This document shows, in pieces, positions 9,369 through 11,999 of a DNA stretch of 11,999 bases (positions are counted from its first letter, which is position 1; every line of letters starts with the position of its first letter). The notes below the pieces were generated by a model. It was given only the letters and a program-made list of their open reading frames with translations, did no database searches and was not told where the DNA came from. Location of the stretch: positions 1 through 11,999 of the forward strand of contig CALKUS010000216.1 of NCBI GenBank assembly GCA_937996755.1, given 5' to 3'. The stretch comes from an uncultured Pseudomonadota bacterium (GTDB taxonomy: Bacteria; Pseudomonadota; Gammaproteobacteria; Xanthomonadales; Ahniellaceae). The translations under genes were made by a program, and so were the position numbers.

Positions 9369-9477
9369 CTTTCTCCCTCCCCTGCGCAGGCAGGGGTGAG
9401 CGGGGAAATGCCGGCGCACTGCGCCGGCCCTGCGAACGCCAGCGCGAGTAGCGCTGGCCGGAACGGGTTGGGGTGGG
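9369..9477. repeat. cluster of three intergenic hairpins
   Basis: Three inverted repeats follow one another after the stop at 9368: CCCCTG/CAGGGG (9379-9396, 6-nt loop), GCCGGCGCA/TGCGCCGGC (9410-9428, 1-nt centre), and GCCAGCGC/GCGCTGGC (9438-9458, 5-nt loop). The cluster ends in a GGGTTGGGGTGGGG tract. None is followed by a T-run, so an intrinsic terminator is not clear, although the first could help end transcription. The arrangement looks like a mosaic of dispersed intergenic repeats. Confidence 0.6.
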
Positions 9478-9726
9478 GTGCAGTACCACGCTCCGTCGAC
9501 TGCAGAGCGCGTTGTACAGCGCGGCTTCGAGATGACCATCTGCAGCGTCGCGACTTTCCTCCGCGCGCTCGCCGATCGCGCACAGGGTGCGCTCCTGCCC
9601 GAATCCTCCCTGCAACCGATCCGGAGCCAGCCCGGATGCGGCTCTGGATTCCGGCCGCACCCCGCTTCCCATGTGGCGTCGATGGGACGAAAGCGCTCGT
9701 CGCTCCGAAGCCGTGTGGTACAGCGC
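9478..9726. repeat. possible small non-coding repeat element with short inverted ends
   Basis: The 249-nt stretch has no supported gene. Its ends, GTGCAGTACCAC (9478-9489) and the complement of GTGGTACAGCGC (9715-9726), match at 10 of 12 positions as terminal inverted repeats. The motif GTACAGCGCGG occurs at 9514-9524 and again at 9718-9728 as a direct repeat. A further stem ATCCGGAGCC/GGCTCTGGAT (one G-T pair) lies at 9619-9649. It could be a decayed MITE-like element or chance in GC-rich DNA. The last part must hold the amgK promoter; TAGACT at 9729-9734 is a possible -10 box without a convincing -35. Confidence 0.3.
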
Positions 9727-9764
9727 GGTAGACTGGCGGCTCGCGCATCGCCAACCAGCTTGCC

Positions 9765-10781
9765 GTGACCCAGACGCCCGAACGCGCCGCCGCCCTCCGC
9801 AAGTTCGCCGCCCGCGCGCTGAGCGACGACAGCATCGACGTCGAAGCGGCGTCGGCCGACGCCAGCTTCCGCAGCTACTGGCGCGTGAAGTCGAACGACG
9901 GCGTGCGCATGGGCTCGACGTTCATCGTGATGGACGCGCCGCCCGGTCGCGAGGACCTCGGGCCATGGCTGGACGTCGCCCGACGCCTGCGCGCGGCGCA
10001 CCTCAATGCACCGGAAGTGCTCGCCGAGGACCGCACGCAGGGCTTCGTGCTCATGGGCGACCTCGGCTCGCGCACGTATCTCTGGGAGCTCAACGGCGAC
10101 AGCGTCGATCCGCTGTACAAGGCTGCGCTCGATGCGCTGCTCACGATGCAGACGCGCGTCGATACGACCGGCCTGCCGGCCTACGACGAGGCGCGATTGC
10201 TCGCCGAGATGGAGCTGATGCCCGAGTGGTTCGTGCCACGCCACCTCGGCACGAGCGTTTCGGCGGACGAGCGCGCCATGCTGGACGACGTGTTCCGGGC
10301 GCTCGTCGCGAGCGCGCTCGAGCAGCCGCAGGTGTTCGTGCATCGCGACTACCACAGCCGCAACCTGCTCATCGCGTCGCCGAACCCGGGGATCATCGAT
10401 TTCCAGGACGCGGTGGTCGGCCCGATCACGTACGACCTCGTCTCGCTGCTGCGCGACTGCTACGTCGAATGGCCCGGCGAGCGCGTGTACGCGTGGGCGA
10501 ACGGCTATCGCGACCGGCTGGTGGACAGGAACCTGCTGAAGTTCGGCGAGCTGCGCTGGAAGCGCTGGTTCGATTTCATGGGCGTGCAGCGCCACGTGAA
10601 GGTGCTCGGCATCTTCGCGCGCCTGAACTATCGCGACGGCAAGCCCGGTTACCTCAAGGACCTGCCGCTCGTGCTGCGCTACACGATCGAGGTCGCGTCC
10701 CGCTACAAGGAGCTCAAGCCGCTCGCCGACTGGCTGGGGCGTCGCGTGGGCTCGCGCGACCTGAAGCTGCCGCGCGAGTGA
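9765..10781 (+). CDS. amgK: N-acetylmuramate/N-acetylglucosamine anomeric kinase
   Basis: The 338-aa cytosolic enzyme belongs to the aminoglycoside phosphotransferase-like fold. It would phosphorylate MurNAc (and GlcNAc) at C1, the AmgK step of peptidoglycan recycling. Visible kinase motifs are the Brenner loop FVHRDYHSRNLL (191-202, with H193, D195, N200) and the metal-binding IIDFQDAVVGP (210-220, D212), followed by the family-typical YDLVSLLRDCYVEW. The match to AmgK rather than an antibiotic kinase is supported by MurU directly behind it. The start is GTG at 9765; there is no clear Shine-Dalgarno, so initiation may be weak or the leader very short. The stop overlaps murU as GTGA. Length is normal for the family. 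Confidence 0.94.
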   Translation: MTQTPERAAALRKFAARALSDDSIDVEAASADASFRSYWRVKSNDGVRMGSTFIVMDAPPGREDLGPWLDVARRLRAAHLNAPEVLAEDRTQGFVLMGDLGSRTYLWELNGDSVDPLYKAALDALLTMQTRVDTTGLPAYDEARLLAEMELMPEWFVPRHLGTSVSADERAMLDDVFRALVASALEQPQVFVHRDYHSRNLLIASPNPGIIDFQDAVVGPITYDLVSLLRDCYVEWPGERVYAWANGYRDRLVDRNLLKFGELRWKRWFDFMGVQRHVKVLGIFARLNYRDGKPGYLKDLPLVLRYTIEVASRYKELKPLADWLGRRVGSRDLKLPRE

Positions 10782-11560
10782 GGGCGCTCATCTTCGCCGC
10801 CGGCCGCGGCGAGCGCATGCGGCCCCTGACGCTCGCCACGCCGAAGCCGCTGCTCGCGGTCGGCGGCAAGCCGCTCATCGTGTGGCACCTCGAAGCGCTC
10901 GCGCGCGCCGGGATCGTCGATGTCGTCGTGAACACGGCGCACCTCGCGCAGCAGTTCCCGGCGACGCTCGGCGACGGCAGGCGCTGGGGCGTGCGCATCG
11001 CGTACTCGTACGAGGGCGACGAACCGCTCGAGACCGGTGGCGGCATGCGCCGCGCGCTGCCCATGCTCGGCACGGCGCCGTTCGTCGCGCTCAACGGCGA
11101 CATCTGGTGCGACTACGACTATGCGCGCCTGCCGCGCGAGCCCGCGGGCCTCGCTCACCTCGTGCTCGTCGACAACCCGCCGCAGCACGCGAAGGGCGAC
11201 TTCACGCTGGACGAGTCCGGGTTCGTCGGCGACGGCGAGTCCGGGCGACTCACGTTCGCGGGCATCGGCGTGTACCGCATGGAAATCCTCGCGGGCGAAT
11301 GGCGCGAGACGTTCAAGCTGGCGCCGCTGCTGTACCAGGCCGCGCGCGAACGCCGCGTCACCGGCGAGCACCACCGCGGCGCAGAACCCGAGTGCGGAGA
11401 ACGGGTCGGCCACACCCTCTCCGCCGCTCTCGATCCACTTGGTCGACGGCGCGGGATGGTCGGTGAACGCGATCGCCGCGTAGCCGCACTCCTCGGCGGC
11501 ACGGCATGCAGGATCGAAGGCGCGTGCGAAGGGCGTAGGAAGACGCGAGCGCCTGTGTGA
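10778..11560 (+). CDS. murU: MurNAc-1-phosphate uridylyltransferase, C-terminus replaced
   Basis: MurU converts MurNAc-1-phosphate and UTP to UDP-MurNAc, completing the recycling route begun by AmgK. The nucleotidyltransferase signature AAGRGERMRPLTLATPKPLL (7-26), LETGGGM (84-90), NGDIWCDYD (106-114), LVLVDNPPQHAKGDF (128-142) and FKLAPLLYQA (179-188) are intact. After GEHHRG (196-201) the family continues with a W-x-DVGTxERL segment that supplies a metal-binding Asp. Here that segment is absent, and the frame reads 59 unrelated residues to a stop at 11560. From about 11380 the DNA is antisense to an LLM oxidoreductase remnant. The gene is therefore probably broken by rearrangement. The GTG start at 10778 overlaps the amgK stop by 4 nt. 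Confidence 0.9.
   Translation: MRALIFAAGRGERMRPLTLATPKPLLAVGGKPLIVWHLEALARAGIVDVVVNTAHLAQQFPATLGDGRRWGVRIAYSYEGDEPLETGGGMRRALPMLGTAPFVALNGDIWCDYDYARLPREPAGLAHLVLVDNPPQHAKGDFTLDESGFVGDGESGRLTFAGIGVYRMEILAGEWRETFKLAPLLYQAARERRVTGEHHRGAEPECGERVGHTLSAALDPLGRRRGMVGERDRRVAALLGGTACRIEGACEGRRKTRAPV
11378..11542 (-). pseudogene. remnant of a luciferase-like (LLM) oxidoreductase gene
   Basis: Read on the minus strand, about 55 codons give FARAFDPACRAAEECGYAAI, then AFTDHPAPSTKWIESGG and ADPFSALGFCAAV. This matches the N-terminal part of LLM-class (often F420-dependent) oxidoreductases, which show RAAEELGYDAIAxTDHPAP, then a GG and DPFxALxFCAAVT. The fragment has no ATG or GTG start within about 60 nt upstream. 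At CAAV it passes into antisense murU, so both ends of the original gene are missing. Its identity rests on the motif order; the fragment is too short for a substrate call. Frame and coordinates are approximate by a few codons. Confidence 0.65.
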
Positions 11561-11608
11561 AGTCGGTGTGAAGCCGGTGTTGGGCCGACGGGTCAGGAAA
11601 CCGCCTTG

Positions 11609-11999
11609 ATGCGCCAGGAGAGGCTGAGACGGCTCCTAGTCCTGACGCGAGAACGACGCAGCGGCCGGGCCCTTCACGCCGCGGCGCGGAAGCTGCTGCG
11701 GCCTCTTGTGCGGCTGCTGCTGCGCCACCACGTGCCGTTCGCTGCCTTCGAGGAAGTGGCCAAGCACGTGTATGTGCAGGTGGGGCTGGAGGACTTCGGC
11801 ATCCCGGGCAAGAAGCCGAGCCCGTCGCGGGCCTCCAGTCTGACCGGTCTGACGCGCAAGGACGTGACACGCCTCGCCGCCGAGGAAGGCATGTTCGACG
11901 TGCTCTGCAGGGCGGTGCTCGTCCTCTCGCACTCCGCCGGTCGCGCCATGAAGGCGCGCGGCCACGGCGACCGGCTCGAAATCGCGCTCGCGGTTCGCG
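11609..11999 (+). CDS. DUF6502-like protein, C-terminus beyond the window
   Basis: An open frame of 130 codons runs from ATG 11609 to the window edge without a stop. CAGGAA about 9-10 nt upstream is a fair ribosome site. The segment ALHAAARKLLRPLVRLLLRH (21-40), FAAFEEVAKHVYVQVGLEDFG (around 44-64), IPGKKPSPSRASSLTGLTRK (65-84) and DVTRL follows the DUF6502 pattern: LLRPLVRLLLR, a VYVEVA-like helix, then SR-LTG-TRK-V. DUF6502 proteins have no known role; the SxxLTGLTRKxV part could be helix-turn-helix-like. After residue 90 the match is weak, so a frameshift or a divergent middle region is possible. No relation to the neighbours is visible. Confidence 0.65.
   Translation, partial: MRQERLRRLLVLTRERRSGRALHAAARKLLRPLVRLLLRHHVPFAAFEEVAKHVYVQVGLEDFGIPGKKPSPSRASSLTGLTRKDVTRLAAEEGMFDVLCRAVLVLSHSAGRAMKARGHGDRLEIALAVR

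Noticed and set aside
9379..9396. Hairpin after the second exported-protein gene as an intrinsic terminator
   Set aside because: The stem has only six pairs and no T-run follows. It is recorded as part of a repeat cluster instead.
8145..10595. Minus-strand frame of 816 codons opposite the exported-protein genes and amgK
   Set aside because: It is low-complexity, rich in Arg, Ala, His and Val, and crosses intergenic repeats. The plus-strand genes have recognisable motifs and signal peptides. The equal length to the other 816-codon frame is coincidence.
9587..10777. Upstream extension of the murU frame to an ATG at 9587
   Set aside because: It would overlap all of amgK in another frame with a low-complexity translation. 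The GTG at 10778 overlapping the amgK stop fits the MurU N-terminus exactly.

Overview
The window is very GC-rich, and nearly every gene has long antisense or alternative-frame shadow ORFs. Gene content (a SUF iron-sulfur operon led by an Rrf2-type regulator and ending in a SufU-like gene, plus an amgK-murU pair) and a TGTAGGAGC-type intergenic repeat suggest a gammaproteobacterium, perhaps near Lysobacterales/Xanthomonadales. That placement is inference.

Left half, minus strand (positions 5976 down to 1): a promoter with an overlapping palindrome drives a tight SUF operon. Its order is Rrf2 regulator, sufB, a class I SAM-dependent methyltransferase, sufC, sufD, sufS, then the first 12 codons of a sufU-like gene cut by the window edge. 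All junctions from the regulator to sufS are overlaps or gaps of at most 13 nt. A REP-like inverted repeat then supplies the sufS stop codon and sits just before sufU. The encoded proteins would mobilise sulfur (SufS), pass it to or through SufU, and build clusters on the SufBCD scaffold ATPase under Fe-S-responsive control. The methyltransferase is the unexpected member.

Middle, minus strand (7724 to 5998): an MFS transporter overlaps by 4 nt a small membrane-anchored signal peptidase I homologue that lacks both catalytic dyad residues. Divergently on the plus strand (7751-9368) lie two overlapping genes for exported proteins of unknown function. They share a repeated two-part architecture: one copy in the first protein, and two copies with equally spaced cysteine pairs in the second.

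Right part, plus strand: a 396-nt intergenic mosaic of hairpins and small repeats (9369-9764) precedes amgK and murU, which recycle cell-wall N-acetylmuramate to UDP-MurNAc. MurU's normal C-terminus is missing. At about 11380 its frame runs into an antisense remnant of a luciferase-like (LLM) oxidoreductase gene. Beyond this junction a DUF6502-like gene runs off the right edge. This end is either a real rearrangement or an assembly chimera.
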